Origin: Porphyridium purpureum
Taxonomy: Eukaryota; Rhodophyta; Bangiophyceae; Porphyridiales; Porphyridiaceae
Assembly (NCBI GenBank): GCA_008690995.1
Contig: VRMN01000001.1
Span: 2,108,001 to 2,172,000 of the forward strand
DNA: 64,000 nt
Reading direction: 5' to 3'
Part shown: positions 1 through 9,507 of the stretch, piece by piece
Layout of the letters: each line of letters opens with the position of its first letter
Position numbering within the stretch: the stretch's first letter is position 1
Translations under genes and position numbers: made by a program
Notes under the pieces: model-generated
What the model was told of the DNA's origin: nothing
Seen by the model: only the letters and a program-made list of their open reading frames with translations
Database searches by the model: none

Positions 1-307
1 GGCCAATCTCTTGATTCAAAATGTCGGAGGGTTGAAATTCTGGCGCGCTCAGCGCTGGTACGATGTGGCGAAGCAATCGTGCAACTTTCGTTCAGCGACG
101 ACGAACTTGGTCACGTGAGGGTACAATGTGCTGAACTCGTGCGCCTGGACTCCATTCGCACCCAATATTGGGCTTGGAGGGGTTCCGAAATGGACAAAAT
201 GAGTGGGCGAAGGACCACAACCACAGCACATTCGTAAGGCGAAGCATCGCGATGCATCTATAGCTTAAGCTTAGATATTTGAAGCCATTCGTCGGGTCAA
301 GCGAACA
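1..307. other. Intergenic, no gene seen
   Basis: Left window edge up to the stop of the MutY gene. A 60-codon minus-strand frame lies at 49-231 but has no recognisable domain. I see no RNA gene. Confidence 0.5.
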
Positions 308-1756
308 CTATGTGTTGGTACTTTTGAAAAGCTGGAAGACTTTGCGCATTTGTGTTGACATCGCTAGATCTGCAAGCTTGCTTTCATGAACCCAGCGCCG
401 TGGAGTCTCCCCGCTGACCCCCAGGCTGCTGCCAAGAGCTTTCTCTGGGACTTCCACCGCCCAGACCATGACAGTTTGACGAATGTGGGAAAAGACATGC
501 ACAAAATTACCGAGAGCGCGGATCGTTGGGACTCCGGGTGTGTCCTGTAAGTCAAAGGCCTTTGGGTCGAGACCACAGCCGATCCGATTCAAGAGATCCA
601 ACAGCCGGCTATTGATATCTTCTGTCGTTGTGTTATGGTCAACAACGGCTGGGAACTCCCAAAGACCTGCAAGGAGGCCCTTGTCTGGCCGCTGTGTCAC
701 CAGGAAATGACCATCCTTGCCCACAACGATGCAGCACAGCAGTGTTTCCTCTCGCGCTTTTGCTTTTCGCGTCTTGTTCGGATACTTTAGAATAAGTGAA
801 ACATCTACTTCCGGTGCCGACTGCGCCTCTTTGTATGCACGGCACTGCGCCTGGAGAGGACATGCGGAGCATTTCGGCGCACGTGGCGTGCAGATTGTTG
901 CGCCCAAGTCCATCAAGGCCTGGTTGTAGTCGCCAGGCCGGCTTTCAAGACCCTTCATCATCTCTGTGGCGAGTTGTTGAAATAGCTTTGCCCCTTGCGT
1001 CGAGTTGGCAGCCACGTGTCCCACACACAGGAGGCGACTGATCACGCGAATCACATTCCCATCCACTGCCGCATTACATTGGTTGAAAGCAATGGAAGCA
1101 ATTGCGGCAGCCGTGTAGGGGCCGATGCCTGGAATTTTCAGAAGCTGCTCGTACGTTGTTGGTATTTGACCTTGGTGCACGTCCGTTACGTACTGCGCAC
1201 CTTCGTGGAGCATTTTTGACCTGCGGTAGTACCCCAACCCAGCCCAGACGCCATTCACCTCATCCAAACTCGCGCCAGCCAGCGCGATTACTGTTGGAAA
1301 GCGCTGCATCCATCTGGCAAAGTAATCCACCACTGTGCCAACTTGTGTTTGCTGTAACATGATCTCCGAGACCCATATTGCGTACGCGTTTGACGCGTTG
1401 CTTGCAGCTTTCTCGCCCGGCGGCGTTCGCCACGGCAAAGCTCGAAAATTCCTGTCGTACCACCCCAGCAGATTTCTCTGCACGTGATCTGCCAACCCCT
1501 GCTCCACAGAAACATCAACTGCCGACGGTACTTCAAGAGTCTTCACCTGACGGCGTTTCGCGTCTGACAAAATCTTCGACTTCTTGGCACGAGTCTGCGT
1601 CTTAGCGGGCGGCGCCTTCTTTTCTGCTGCCGTACGTACTTGGCTAGCAACTGAGCGACTTCTGGTTTGCGGTGCCATACTGTATGTTGATCTGACGAAC
1701 GCCAAGTAGAGCAAACCACTCCTGTGTCGGTACCTACTCGTGCATTGGCACAGCAT
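308..1756 (-). CDS. MUTYH: Adenine DNA glycosylase (MutY/MUTYH)
   Basis: Removes adenine mispaired with 8-oxoguanine in base-excision repair, in nucleus and/or organelles. The 482-residue frame shows ALPWR near residue 107, the catalytic Glu in SEIMLQQTQV (Glu131), the helix-hairpin-helix IPGIGPYTAAAIASIAF (about 208-224) and the catalytic Asp in VDGNVIRV (Asp232). Four Cys with C-x6-C-x2-C-x5-C spacing (289, 296, 299, 305) would bind the 4Fe-4S cluster. A Nudix-like C-terminal domain for 8-oxoG recognition spans about 335-465. A second ATG at 1678 gives a product starting MAPQ; the extra 26 residues could be a mitochondrial leader. It is divergent from the gene at 1879, with about 120 bp between starts. 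All diagnostic residues are present, so function is confident; the exact start is not. Confidence 0.95.
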   Translation of the reverse strand: MLCQCTSRYRHRSGLLYLAFVRSTYSMAPQTRSRSVASQVRTAAEKKAPPAKTQTRAKKSKILSDAKRRQVKTLEVPSAVDVSVEQGLADHVQRNLLGWYDRNFRALPWRTPPGEKAASNASNAYAIWVSEIMLQQTQVGTVVDYFARWMQRFPTVIALAGASLDEVNGVWAGLGYYRRSKMLHEGAQYVTDVHQGQIPTTYEQLLKIPGIGPYTAAAIASIAFNQCNAAVDGNVIRVISRLLCVGHVAANSTQGAKLFQQLATEMMKGLESRPGDYNQALMDLGATICTPRAPKCSACPLQAQCRAYKEAQSAPEVDVSLILKYPNKTRKAKAREETLLCCIVVGKDGHFLVTQRPDKGLLAGLWEFPAVVDHNTTTEDINSRLLDLLNRIGCGLDPKAFDLQDTPGVPTIRALGNFVHVFSHIRQTVMVWAVEVPEKALGSSLGVSGETPRRWVHESKLADLAMSTQMRKVFQLFKSTNT

Positions 1757-1878
1757 CTGGCAGCACTGCGCACCAGATACGAGCCCGCACGGGAAGAAGC
1801 GCAGCGATTCGCCTTGCGCACGAGCCTTCTTTTTACCTCAGACGTGCGCACGCACAAACAAGCAACTGTGGACATGTA

Positions 1879-2727
1879 ATGATCTTCGCAATTAGAACCG
1901 ATAAACCACTAAACCGATGGCACGAGATGGGCAATGGCGGCGGCGGGGGAGGACGCTCGAATGTGTTTGGCGTGTGCGGAAGGATGGCAAGCGTGCAGAC
2001 CGGGAGGCGCTTACCACCGCTGGCGTTCGTGAGCGGTGCAGAAACGGGGTATGCACTGAACGCCGGCACGCGGACGGCACGGCGTGCGACGTGCGCGCGT
2101 GTGATCGAGTACGGCCGTTCGTGGGATCCGAGTCTGGTGCGCCATCGAGCTCGCGGACAGAGAGCGAGAAGTTGGCTGCCGTGTGTGACCGTGGTGTCCT
2201 GTAGTGAGTCGGAGGGAGATTCTGACGATGATCAGGACAGCGAAGATTGCGTGAGGCCCTTTGTGCACCCGGAGGTGGGCTATGTCTTGCAACCAGACGA
2301 GCTGCAACAAATATGGGAGGACGAGCCGGAAACCAAGCAGCTCCATGTGGTTTTGTTCGGGGCCTCACAAAGCCCGCTCTGCCGTAAGATGCTTGCAGTC
2401 TATGTGGACACCGTCAAGGGCTATGTGGTCGAAGGTGGCGATGAGCCCGGTCGGGCGCGCGGGCGCGAGCCTGGCCAGCTGATTCAGTTTTCCGTCGCCG
2501 ACCTGAGTCGCCCGCAGCTCAGAACGCTTGCAGAACGCGAGCTTGGTATTAGGACAGAATCTGCGCTAGTCGTATACTTGGACGGCGAGCTAATCGTACG
2601 CTTGCCTCTTGATGACGCCGACCTGTCGGAACTGCAGACGTATTGTGCAGGCATTGTGAGAGGGTTTGGCAAATTGCGTCAGAACTCGACAACAGAAGAC
2701 CTAGAATCGGTACAAGTCGCGACATAG
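1879..2727 (+). CDS. Divergent thioredoxin-like protein, probably organelle-targeted
   Basis: No family is recognised with certainty. The N-terminal ~95 residues are basic and Ser/Gly/Arg-rich like a transit peptide. An acidic stretch (SESEGDSDDDQDSED) follows. Residues about 150-260 then read like a thioredoxin fold: a beta strand LHVVLFGAS, the active-site position as SQSPLCRK instead of W-C-G-P-C-R, and later ELGIRTESALVVYLDGE, which resembles the 'GIRSIPTLLLFKDGE' end of thioredoxins without the cis-proline. Only the second active-site Cys is kept. The first ATG is at 1879; another at 1927 starts MGNGGG and may be the real start. A minimal ATG-TAA sits at 1874-1879 overlapping the first ATG. 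Fold assignment is inference. Confidence 0.6.
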   Translation: MIFAIRTDKPLNRWHEMGNGGGGGGRSNVFGVCGRMASVQTGRRLPPLAFVSGAETGYALNAGTRTARRATCARVIEYGRSWDPSLVRHRARGQRARSWLPCVTVVSCSESEGDSDDDQDSEDCVRPFVHPEVGYVLQPDELQQIWEDEPETKQLHVVLFGASQSPLCRKMLAVYVDTVKGYVVEGGDEPGRARGREPGQLIQFSVADLSRPQLRTLAERELGIRTESALVVYLDGELIVRLPLDDADLSELQTYCAGIVRGFGKLRQNSTTEDLESVQVAT

Positions 2728-2791
2728 ACTACATTAATCTTCTTTTCCCGCGAGGGGGCACGCTCAGCTGGCGACGCCACGAGAACGGAAA

Positions 2792-3922
2792 TTAGTGAAA
2801 TGCAAATTTTTGGCCAGCGTCAGCTTCGTCAGCTGCACTGAGCACACGATTCAGCTCTGAAGGTGCTTGAGCCTGAGCCATCATATGCTTCTGCTCGAAC
2901 AAAAAGCGGTCCTTCGCCTTCTTGTACGTAAGCAAGCTCTCCTGGTCATCATCGCTAAACTTGAGTCCCGTGCAAATCGGACGCTTCATTCCCAGTGGGT
3001 CCAAGTTCAAAAGCGTAAAGTAGCCTGTGTGACTTGGCACGAGTTTGATCGCCTTTTGCCGATCCACAAAGCATGTCACTTCCACCTCAAGAATGTACTT
3101 GCGTACATAGACCACGCGAGCATGCATTTCGATAACATCTTCAACGAAGATGGGCTGAGTGAAAGAAAGTCGGTTCATCGTCAGTGTGAGCATGTGCTCG
3201 TTCTGCGTGAATCGCTTCCCCGCATACACGGCGGCCTGCTCCATCCACAGGAGAATGTCACCTCCGAACAGGGTTTGCGAGTGGTTCAGATTGCGAGGCA
3301 TTGACTGCTTACGGATGACCACTTTCGTCTCCGGAATCGTGAGCAGCTCCCTACGTGTGCTCATGAACGTCGACGCCTCTTCGACATCTTTTGCCTTGAG
3401 CGGGGTTCCATCGTTGGACTCCTTCTGCATATTCATCCACAGCCTGTTGAGTTTTTTGCGTTCCGCAACGAGTAGTGCGATCTCCTTGTCACTCTGCGTT
3501 TCGAGCCGGATGCGCGGAATATTCTTGTTCGGACGGCGTGTCTCTGGGTCCAGCGCGACCATGACAATAAACGACTCTGTCGTTTTGATAAATTGGCGCG
3601 TCTGTATGTCGTGCTTGTAGCACGAACAGTAAACGGTCATGGACGACGATCCAGTTTCCACGACGCGTGCTTCCACGCGCACAAGATCCATATGGCTGAC
3701 CGGCGCAAAAAGCTCAACCTTATCAAAAGATACTGTGGCCACCATGCCGCCCACGTGCATCCACGCGACCCGGCCTGCGCACACATCCATGAGATCCAGA
3801 ATCGCGCCGGTGCTCAGCATGCCACCGGCGGTAGTCGTGTAGCGATCGCCAAGGATGTCAGCCAGAAAAGTGGCAGACTCCGCCGGCGTCTTCTCATGAA
3901 TCACCACCTCGCGCCCTTCCAT
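2792..3922 (-). CDS. Acyl-CoA thioesterase with two HotDog domains
   Basis: Hydrolyses acyl-CoA to free fatty acid and CoA. From the ATG at 3922 the product has 376 residues. The first HotDog domain (about 1-150) includes GGMLSTGAILDLMDVCAG and the strand VATVSFDKVELFAP. The second (about 190-320) opens with NLNHSQTLFGGDILLWMEQ, where the N-x-x-x-T-x-F-G-G-x-I-L pattern is typical of the ACOT7/ACOT9-11 group, followed by LTLTMNRLSFTQPIFVEDV. The frame stays open upstream to 4222 without any ATG, so either this start is right or an upstream exon exists; the extension contains no obvious domain. Cell location is unknown. The family is confident; the substrate chain length cannot be read. Confidence 0.85.
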   Translation of the reverse strand: MEGREVVIHEKTPAESATFLADILGDRYTTTAGGMLSTGAILDLMDVCAGRVAWMHVGGMVATVSFDKVELFAPVSHMDLVRVEARVVETGSSSMTVYCSCYKHDIQTRQFIKTTESFIVMVALDPETRRPNKNIPRIRLETQSDKEIALLVAERKKLNRLWMNMQKESNDGTPLKAKDVEEASTFMSTRRELLTIPETKVVIRKQSMPRNLNHSQTLFGGDILLWMEQAAVYAGKRFTQNEHMLTLTMNRLSFTQPIFVEDVIEMHARVVYVRKYILEVEVTCFVDRQKAIKLVPSHTGYFTLLNLDPLGMKRPICTGLKFSDDDQESLLTYKKAKDRFLFEQKHMMAQAQAPSELNRVLSAADEADAGQKFAFH

Positions 3923-4344
3923 TTTTCTAGCCGTCTCGCCCACAGCGACGCACTTCCAAGGACCTGAAAAGAAAACCTCAGCGCTTGGCTTGCTGATACA
4001 CTTTCGTCTCCTCCCCAATGGAACGGCTTCCTTCCTCCTTCTCCCTGCGTGTCCGACCAGCTGCCTTCTTTTGTAGAGCTTCTGACTGTGCGAAGGTATG
4101 AAGCCGATGGGCAGCAGGCCGCCTTTTTCTGGACATGCGGCTGTTCGAGGCCCGTGACCGCAGCACGGCAGTGCGGAGCTCCTCTTCCGCTCACGCGAGC
4201 CAGAGCAGCGGCTCAGTTCCACACGGGTTTCCGTTTCTTCTCGCTCAGATGGCGGTACAGTGCTAAAGTGTACCCCAATGGATGTGCAGTATGTGGGTAC
4301 AGTGTTCTTGAGGACTTGCAGCGGTGCGACGGCGCGGGGTCGGA

Positions 4345-5013
4345 ATGAGGGGCCGCGACGAAGATCACGCGGCGATGGATTGGGACGAGGAGCTGCGGCT
4401 GAGTGCGCGGTACGGAGAGTTGGCCGAGCTGCTCGAAGCGCTGGAAAATGGCGCGCAGGTCGACTGCTGTGATGCGCTGACGCGCAATACCGCGCTTCAT
4501 TACGCGAGCGCGAACGGACACGTGCAGCTTGTGCGGGAGCTTCTGCAGCACGCCGCGAATCCCAATGCAGTCAATGAGCACTTGAATACTGCGCTGCACT
4601 GGAGCGCGCAGAATGGACATACTGACGTGGTGTCAGAGCTGCTCCATGCCGGCGCCAAGAGGGCGATCGAGAATGCGTTTGGGCGTACGCCGCTTGATGA
4701 GGCCGACTTGAGAGGGTTTGTAGACATTAAGCGTATCCTCATGGAATACGCAGAAGCGCATCCACAACAGACCGAACGCGAGGCGCCCGGTGGAGAAGGC
4801 AAAGTCCGTGACCTCCGTTCGTCCGAATCCAGTGAGACATCGGATTCCTCAGACAGTGAAGTGCCAAGCCCAAGGCACGACGCAGGTGGTACCGTCTTGC
4901 CCGAAACAAGCGGCACCAGCGGTGCCGGCGGTGGCTCGGGCGGTAATGCAGGTGATGCTCAGAAAGACCTTGATCCGAATGATACAGCGTTCACGACGAT
5001 CGAGCGCCCGTGA
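4345..5013 (+). CDS. Ankyrin-repeat protein
   Basis: A 222-residue protein with three to four ankyrin repeats between about residues 12 and 140. Clear TALHYASANGH, TALHWSAQNGH and RTPLDEADLRG signatures mark successive repeats, and a partial repeat begins at ELRLSARYGELAELLEAL. The C-terminal 80 residues are low complexity (runs of Ser/Glu/Asp, then Gly/Ser) and look disordered. Ankyrin stacks mediate protein binding; no catalytic domain is seen and the partner is unknown. The frame is open upstream from 4324 via GTG; the first ATG is 4345, and another at 4375 (MDWDEEL) is possible. It lies divergent from the thioesterase gene and convergent with eIF3i, whose stop is only about 83 bp away. 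Confidence 0.85.
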   Translation: MRGRDEDHAAMDWDEELRLSARYGELAELLEALENGAQVDCCDALTRNTALHYASANGHVQLVRELLQHAANPNAVNEHLNTALHWSAQNGHTDVVSELLHAGAKRAIENAFGRTPLDEADLRGFVDIKRILMEYAEAHPQQTEREAPGGEGKVRDLRSSESSETSDSSDSEVPSPRHDAGGTVLPETSGTSGAGGGSGGNAGDAQKDLDPNDTAFTTIERP

Positions 5014-5096
5014 GTGATGATGGACACCAAAAGAGACTACTTCTTCGCACGCAAAATAGTCAAGGTTACAAACAGCGAGTTTTGAGTTTTCTTCTC

Positions 5097-6071
5097 CTAT
5101 TCGTACGCACGATTAAAATACTCGGGGTCAAATGTATGTAAGCGAACATATCCTTCTTCAGCACCGCTGGCGAACTGCTTACCATTCGGCGAGAAAGAGA
5201 GCGTGTTGATCGGGCCGAAATGGCCTCGTACCCGTCCCAACTCTGTCTGGTACGCGACGTGATACAGAATGGCCTCGAAACCACCGCGCGCGGCGGAGGT
5301 AGTTGTGACCTGATCTGCGGCTTGACCGCCTCCCAGCAGGACGTGTGGCAGCAAAGGAGATATGGACGCCGAGTACACTGGGGTCTCCTTTTTGTACACT
5401 TTGAGCACCTCCATACTTCTTACGTCGACCAACTTTGCAGTCATGTCTGTCGAGGCTGTGATGAAGTGTGCATACATGTTCCCCCACTGCATGTCGTGAA
5501 TCTTTTCGGTATGCAGTTGCGCGCGGTGGATCAAGGAGCCGGTTTCGGCGTCGTACTTGCTCACCGAACCGTCTTCCGATGCCGCGAGGAAGAATTCGCC
5601 TGTAGGATACCACAAGATACGCACCACGTTTTCTTTGAATCCAGTGATTTCCATGGGTGACGCGCCGCCCGCGACGGCGTTCGGCTCGGAAATGCGACTC
5701 ACCTGGACTTTGACCTCTTCCTGCTTGTACTTCACCTGCGACACAGACATGACCTGCTCGTCCGGCCCGAACGCCACAGCGCGAATCGGAGCCTGGTATT
5801 CCCACGTCTGCAAGCACGTGCCGCTCGCGGCGTCCCAGAGCTTGGCAGTGGCATCGGCCGAGCCTGTGAGGAGCCGTGTGCTATCCCAGTTAATATCCAT
5901 TCCCCAAATCGAGCCATTATGCCCGACATATGTGCCAATCCGCTCCCCCGTCGACGAGAAAAAAACATTGCACACCTTGTCCTTTGCCGCGGTGAACAAG
6001 AGATCACCCTCTCGGTTGAACTTGACCATGGTCAAGGGGCGCTCATGGCCCTTCAAAATCATCGGTCTCAT
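5097..6071 (-). CDS. EIF3I: Translation initiation factor eIF3 subunit I (WD40)
   Basis: A 324-residue beta-propeller subunit of the eIF3 complex, which loads mRNA on the 40S ribosome. The start MRPMILKGHERPLTMVKF matches the conserved N-terminus of eIF3i/TIF34 (MRP-[IM]-[IL]-LKGHER), so the ATG at 6071 was chosen although the frame is open to 6314. WD40 features follow in order: NREGDLLFTAAKDK, GHNGSIWGMDINWDSTRLL, TGSADATAKLWDA, and the characteristic C-terminal blade GHFGPINTLSFSPNGKQFAS then GAEEGYVRLHTFD. Length and end (…PEYFNRAYE) fit the family. Cytosolic. The next gene upstream on the same strand is an unrelated kinase. Confidence 0.96.
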   Translation of the reverse strand: MRPMILKGHERPLTMVKFNREGDLLFTAAKDKVCNVFFSSTGERIGTYVGHNGSIWGMDINWDSTRLLTGSADATAKLWDAASGTCLQTWEYQAPIRAVAFGPDEQVMSVSQVKYKQEEVKVQVSRISEPNAVAGGASPMEITGFKENVVRILWYPTGEFFLAASEDGSVSKYDAETGSLIHRAQLHTEKIHDMQWGNMYAHFITASTDMTAKLVDVRSMEVLKVYKKETPVYSASISPLLPHVLLGGGQAADQVTTTSAARGGFEAILYHVAYQTELGRVRGHFGPINTLSFSPNGKQFASGAEEGYVRLHTFDPEYFNRAYE

Positions 6072-6354
6072 GGCGATGAAGAGGTAGACGATCCCTGACA
6101 AAGCAACCGCGTTCGCACGGATCGTACGTACTACCCTCTGTGTGTATGTGTGTGTATTTGTGTGCTTTCCTCGTTTCGCCTTCGTCTTCAGCTCCCGTGG
6201 TAAACGGCGAAGTTCCCCAAACCAAAGCACCCAACCTTTTCCCGCAGCGCCCGTCGCTTGCGCACGCCCTAGCTCGTCGCCCGACGGGCGTCCCAAGCGA
6301 GCTAGGGTTGTCATAGTTAATTAATCATTATTATTTAATGTATTGACAAATTAA

Positions 6355-7737
6355 TTAAATAAGTGCTGAGTGACTTGCACACAAGGCGCTGAGCGTGCTG
6401 GTGCAGGTGAGGAAAGAAGGACGCTGCGCTGGGTCCGCGTGCCACATGCACGCAATCAGCTCTCGAATGGCAGGCGGAATGCGCGCCACTTCAGGGACCG
6501 CATCCGCGCCGTCAGTGTCCGGACAGGTAAGTGGCAGTCGGTTACCTTCAAGCACCCGGTACATGATCGTGGCGGCCGGTACATGCTCCCACGCCTTGCG
6601 GTGGGTGAACAGCTCCCACAGTACCACGCCAAACGCAAACACGTCTGCTGCTGGCGTGGCTGCCGCCCCAACCATGACTTCAGGCGCCATGGTCTGCACT
6701 GTTCCAATGATTCGATTGTCGAGCGCGACCTCGTCCTCCGGAACGCTCAGTCCAAAGTCTGAGATGACGACACGGTCCGCCCTAGCATCCACCAAGATGT
6801 TATCTGATTTGAGGTCGCGATGCAGCAGCGGTACGCTTCGAGAATGCAGATAAAGCATGCCGCGCGCACACTTGAGCGCAATTTGCAGCGACGTGACAGG
6901 GTCGAAAGCGTTCTGTTCCAACCAGTTGGACAGGGAGCCGCCCGTGAACAGCTCGCTTACTATGCAAAGCGGGTGTTCAACGTCATTGCATACCACGCCC
7001 ATGTATAACAGCACATTTGGGTGGCGCAGGCTGCTCATTACTTGGCACTCGGCAAGCAGCATTTCATGGATGCGCCCTGCGCGCCGTGCCGAGCTCCGCA
7101 CGTCCGTGTTGAACATCTTGATAGCCACCGGCATGTGCAACCACTCACCGGCGTGCACCGTGGCGTGCGCACCTGTGCCGATAACTTCCTTCACGACCAG
7201 GTCATTGTAAGAGATGGCAAAGGACCTGTCTATCTGCGAATGTACGGATTCAAGTGAGGAGGACCGCTTCTGAAGCAGAAAATAATCACCAGCGGCAACC
7301 GAACCGTCGCGGCTAGTGCTCAGCTCGATAGACCCGTCGGCATCCAAGTCAAGGCTCACCTCATCCTCGTCGTCATTATCAGGCCAATCTTCGTCTGCGC
7401 TGGTGCTGGATATGATAGAAGGGCACTCATGCTCCTTCACCTCACCATGCGCATTTTCATTCGAATCAGGCACGCTGATGCCGAGCCTATCAAACTCGAT
7501 CTGAAGAAGTTTGCGCTCCCCCTCATTCTGCACTCTGGCGCCGCACAGCTCCGACAGTTGCGCCAGCCACTGGCGTACGGAGGGCGAGCGCGACGCCCAG
7601 CTCATGAACTCTTCCAAATCTCGGGGGTCCGCGCTCGCACCACGGCTGCTCTCCGGCTCAGAAGCATGGCGCGATGTGCACGCAGCCTGTGTTCCATATT
7701 CTGGTACTTGAATGGCCATTGTTCCTGGCTGCTCCAT
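6355..7737 (-). CDS. TKL-family (Raf/MAPKKK-like) protein kinase
   Basis: A 460-residue protein with a C-terminal kinase domain (about 177-455). Visible subdomains are the glycine loop IGTGAHATVHAGEW, VAIK with the ATP-binding Lys (about 207), a Glu-bearing alpha-C helix (MLLAECQVMSSLRHPNVL), HRDLKSDNILVD, DFGLS, a GTVQTMAPEV P+1 region and DVFAFGVVLWELFT. MxxLRHPNVLxxMG and HRDLKS..N are typical of the tyrosine-kinase-like group (plant Raf-like, DLK/MLK). The N-terminal ~175 residues are unassigned, with an acidic tract DEDWPDNDDEDE. The frame opens at a GTG at 7776; the first ATG (MEQPGTMAIQ) is 7737. A TATA-like TATATAT lies at 7806-7812. All catalytic residues are present, so it should be active; the pathway is unknown. 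Confidence 0.93.
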   Translation of the reverse strand: MEQPGTMAIQVPEYGTQAACTSRHASEPESSRGASADPRDLEEFMSWASRSPSVRQWLAQLSELCGARVQNEGERKLLQIEFDRLGISVPDSNENAHGEVKEHECPSIISSTSADEDWPDNDDEDEVSLDLDADGSIELSTSRDGSVAAGDYFLLQKRSSSLESVHSQIDRSFAISYNDLVVKEVIGTGAHATVHAGEWLHMPVAIKMFNTDVRSSARRAGRIHEMLLAECQVMSSLRHPNVLLYMGVVCNDVEHPLCIVSELFTGGSLSNWLEQNAFDPVTSLQIALKCARGMLYLHSRSVPLLHRDLKSDNILVDARADRVVISDFGLSVPEDEVALDNRIIGTVQTMAPEVMVGAAATPAADVFAFGVVLWELFTHRKAWEHVPAATIMYRVLEGNRLPLTCPDTDGADAVPEVARIPPAIRELIACMWHADPAQRPSFLTCTSTLSALCASHSALI

Positions 7738-7805
7738 GTTTACTGCCAACGAATGACTTAATCGGCACCACCTCACGCTCTTCCACCTCGATCATGCCAT
7801 CGCGC

Positions 7806-7812
7806 TATATAT
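7806..7812 (-). promoter_or_regulatory. TATA-like box of the kinase gene
   Basis: TATATAT about 70 bp upstream of the kinase ATG at 7737. The position is plausible for a core promoter. The motif is palindromic, so the strand is inferred from the gene. Confidence 0.35.
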
Positions 7813-9507
7813 GCTCAGCCCAGAGTCGCGCGAGTTCTTCCGTTTCGTGGCGAACATGAGCAGTTTGGTGTTGCTGGCATTTCCACGAATCCCCATCAAA
7901 ACTGCCTATGCACGCAGCGTGCGTCCATACCCCGCTCAACTCCGATTTTCTCGCAGAAAATAAGGAAGGGGATAGCGTGCGCTGGCAGACTGGCCAGCTG
8001 GCTCGCTGTAATGGTGGGTGAATTTTATAGCAGAAGTATCGCTGGTATCGATGCTGTTGGATTCGATACTTGACGTGACGGCGCCAGCAGCGACAAAACG
8101 GTCGGCAATTGAGCTGGAAACAGACCCAGAACCAAAGCCAGAAGAAGAACCAGAACTGGAAGTTGTGGTTTGTTCGCTGCTTGCACGAGTCGGACGTTGT
8201 TCCAGACCAGTGAGTCTGCGTTCACCCCTGTTCGCGAGGACCTTAACCGATGAACCGAACGAGGCGCGCCATACACGCTAATGACACCACATGAACGGTG
8301 TACTTGGGACCGAGCGTGCAGGAATACAGCATTATAATGACATCACGGGACTGACTATTTAGGGTTGCGCTTCGTAAGTGTGTGAGCGAAGATTCACCTC
8401 AATCGCGAGCGCGCAACGCTGATTGATGGACTCACGGCTCATTTCTGAACACAGGGAGTTTGGGCCTCTGCCCATCCGCAGTGCAACTCGCTCGTTTTAG
8501 TGTGCCCCGTGCCCCTACACGAGTTGTGTCGTCTTCTGTAAGGGGCCGGTGGTCGCGCCTCCTGCTGAGCCGATGTCGCGACAATGAGTTTGAAATCTTC
8601 CGAGCCGTTCTTTCAGAAGCCGGGGCCTGGACGCGTGCGACCGCACTTTCTAAATGTACACGCATCGGTGCTGCTTGTCTCGCGTGCTGGTTCATATATA
8701 ATGGCCATTCACAGTTATTGCGCGTTCGTGCGTCCGTTGGCCGTCGCGACTTTCTCCAGTTTCTGAGCATCTCAGCATCATCTATCACCTCTCGTGAACA
8801 GAGTGGACAAAGTATCTGGTGCGCATAGAGATGCGTCGGCCCAATCCTTTTCTTTTCGCACTTTCTTTTCCATTACCCTGCTACACGCTATTTCCACATT
8901 CCAGATGCCGTGTCCCAGCCATTCCTGGACTTTGACAGACCCCAGTGTTTCTGCCCGTCCATTCCTCAAGGATCGTTTCACTCGATGCACAAGAGGGTGC
9001 ATTCGCTCCGGGGCCTTCACAGGATCTCAAACAATTCCCGTTTACTGGCGGCTGTGTCGCCAGGTGCCCCTTTCGTTTCGTAGAATCGGGCGAGTTGGAT
9101 CCCGTCAAGAGTTCACCTCTCGTTCCCAAAGGAAGTACCTACATTTTTTGGACAACGTACTCACTTTCATCGTCCTTCTCACGCCTTTAATACGGTGTTC
9201 ACTCCAATCTCTTCGCTCTCAATTCCTCGGCATCGGGCGTCGTAGATACAGTCATCTTTTCACGTAGGAGGAACCCGGTAATTCAAAGGCAGTCACCTAC
9301 GCCAAGTTGAGTGGCACAGGACTGTTTGTCAGGGGATAGCCGGGACAAAAACCATTTACGTGTGTTAATTGTGGATAGCCGCACACCGACTACAGCAAAC
9401 CGTAAACGCAAAAAAACCCAAGCCAAAAGTAGTAAGGGTGGAAGTAGTGGTACGAGGAGCAGGCAGCATTGCGGCACTTTGCAAGTGCTATCTACCCAAA
9501 TATCGGC
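7813..9507. other. Long intergenic region, no convincing gene
   Basis: About 1.7 kb between the kinase and the secreted-protein gene, which both read leftward. Frames of 87 (8018-8281 +), 122 (8460-8828 +) and 157 codons (8794-9267 +) exist, but overlapping frames of like length occur on the other strand. None shows a domain, and Arg/Ser-rich composition suggests chance. A TATA-like catatataatgg lies near 8693-8704. No tRNA fold was recognised. Confidence 0.45.

Noticed and set aside
8794-9267. 157-codon plus-strand frame
   Set aside because: No domain; Arg/Ser/Phe-rich composition and overlapping minus frames suggest chance.
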